Below are positions 63,471 through 64,000 of a stretch of DNA of 64,000 bases, piece by piece. Below the pieces are notes generated by a model. That model saw only the letters and a list, made by a program, of their open reading frames with translations, searched no databases and was not told where the DNA came from. This DNA comes from JBGTSJ01 sp041940305 (GTDB lineage: Bacteria; Planctomycetota; Planctomycetia; Planctomycetales; Planctomycetaceae): contig JBGTSJ010000023.1 in NCBI GenBank assembly GCA_041940305.1, positions 29,099 through 93,098 of the forward strand. Reading direction: 5' to 3'. Each line of letters starts with the position of its first letter. Position 1 is the stretch's first letter. Made by a program: the position numbers and the translations under genes.

Positions 63471-64000
63471 AGCGATTCGTCGGCAAGCAGGTTTTGCCCG
63501 CTCCAGCGCACATCCGCGCCGTAATAGCGGCGGCGCAAATCAATCACACCGCCGGCGTGGCCCGGGTTGTTTTGCTGCACAGCTTTCGGTATCGATTGAA
63601 ATTGCAGCGCTTTGCGCTCGCCGCCGTAAAGCACGGCTTTGATGCTGTGGTGCGCATCCAAAGCCTGCTCATATACCAAGCCGCCCTGCACCTGCTGCTG
63701 CTCTTTGCGCACATTATAAGCAATGGCGGAGGGCGATGCCTGGCGCGGATTTTGCTGCCATTGCGCGCGCGTGAGGCCTTGCGGATCATCGGCGCGGGTG
63801 TTGACGCTGTTGGCAATCAGCTTGAGCGTGGCGCCGTTATCCAGCTGCCATTTCACATTGGCATTGGCCATGTTTTTAAATGCGCTGCTGTGGTCGCGAT
63901 AGCCTTCGGTTTGGAAGCGCGCCAGGCTCAGCATATAGGCGGGCACGCCCGCGCCGTTGCCGCCGCCAGAGGCTTTGAGGCCGTATTGGTAAGTGCCGTA
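63471..64000 (-). CDS. Fragment of a TonB-dependent outer-membrane receptor (foreign sequence)
   Basis: Read on the minus strand from the window end, an open frame gives about 176 residues of beta-barrel: Y-G-T-Y-Q-Y-G-L-K-A-S-G-G-G, then Y-M-L-S-L-A-R-F-Q-T-E-G-Y-R-D-H-S, alternating strands such as L-K-L-I-A-N-S-V-N-T, and Y-Y-G-A-D-V-R-W-S-G. This is typical of siderophore/FecA-like receptors of proteobacteria. Both ends are missing: the start lies beyond 64000 and the end is lost at the junction. Base use is unlike the rest of the window. Confidence 0.8.

Noticed and set aside
63471..64000. Horizontal transfer of a TonB receptor into the planctomycete
   Set aside because: No mobile element or repeat at the border, both genes are truncated in mid-domain at the same point, and clpC would be destroyed; a chimera explains it better.

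Overview
The window is high-GC bacterial chromosome and almost certainly comes from a planctomycete (Planctomycetota). It carries the family set typical of that phylum: DUF1549/DUF1553 proteins with CxxCH motifs, a DUF1501 protein, a DUF1598 protein, a cytochrome-motif/WD40 protein, Tat-type RRDF signal sequences and many large secreted proteins of unknown function. About 43 genes are supported. No CRISPR array, rRNA, tRNA, transposase or phage gene was seen. The last ~530 bases do not belong: inside clpC, at about 63465-63471, the sequence switches to the antisense of a proteobacterial-type TonB-dependent receptor with lower GC. This looks like an assembly chimera.

Layout. (1) 1-2220, plus strand: the end of a probable MNIO/DUF692 enzyme gene, a possible partner protein and a six-helix ABC-exporter-type membrane protein without an ATPase; this resembles part of a RiPP-type locus. 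(2) 12477-2393, minus strand: a long co-directional block nusA-infB-rbfA, a degenerate endonuclease III-like protein, a secreted TPR protein, a vapBC-like toxin-antitoxin pair coupled to it by overlapping codons, and yebC. nusA has a strong promoter and a ~490-nt leader with an intrinsic terminator inside it. (3) 13271-20705: a DUF1549/1553 protein, two tiny membrane proteins, an ABC-2 permease, a DUF1990 protein and a CAP-domain protein. (4) 20836-27774: a glycosyltransferase, an ELM1-like protein and five sulfotransferases of two fold types in the order A-B-B-A plus a convergent A, a probable sulfated-glycan locus. (5) 27942-37934: sodium/solute symporter with a small partner, zinc-ribbon membrane proteins, a TIM-barrel protein, a POT peptide transporter, a channel-like membrane protein, ParA, and an NtrC-like regulator without the GAFTGA loop. 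(6) 38221-49233: a large exported protein with its own promoter, a LuxR-type regulator, a HEAT-repeat protein, glycogen phosphorylase, glutamine synthetase, a parvulin lipoprotein and NAD+ synthase. (7) 49407-59155, minus strand: DUF1501, DUF1549/1553, DUF4058, cytochrome-motif/WD40 and DUF1598 genes. (8) 59477-63470: a leucine-rich-repeat protein, a Clp_N-ThiD2-ThiE fusion, and divergent clpC cut off by the chimeric join.

The most notable pattern is a set of seven short heptanucleotide tandem arrays of several sequence families scattered over the window. Four lie in frame inside coding sequences (two DUF1549 proteins, glutamine synthetase, the ThiE fusion). One supplies the apparent signal peptide of the HEAT protein, one supplies the stop codon of the PIN toxin, and one fills the clpC leader. 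Intergenic inverted repeats of other families (for example a perfect 29-bp pair at 2226/2348) are also common.
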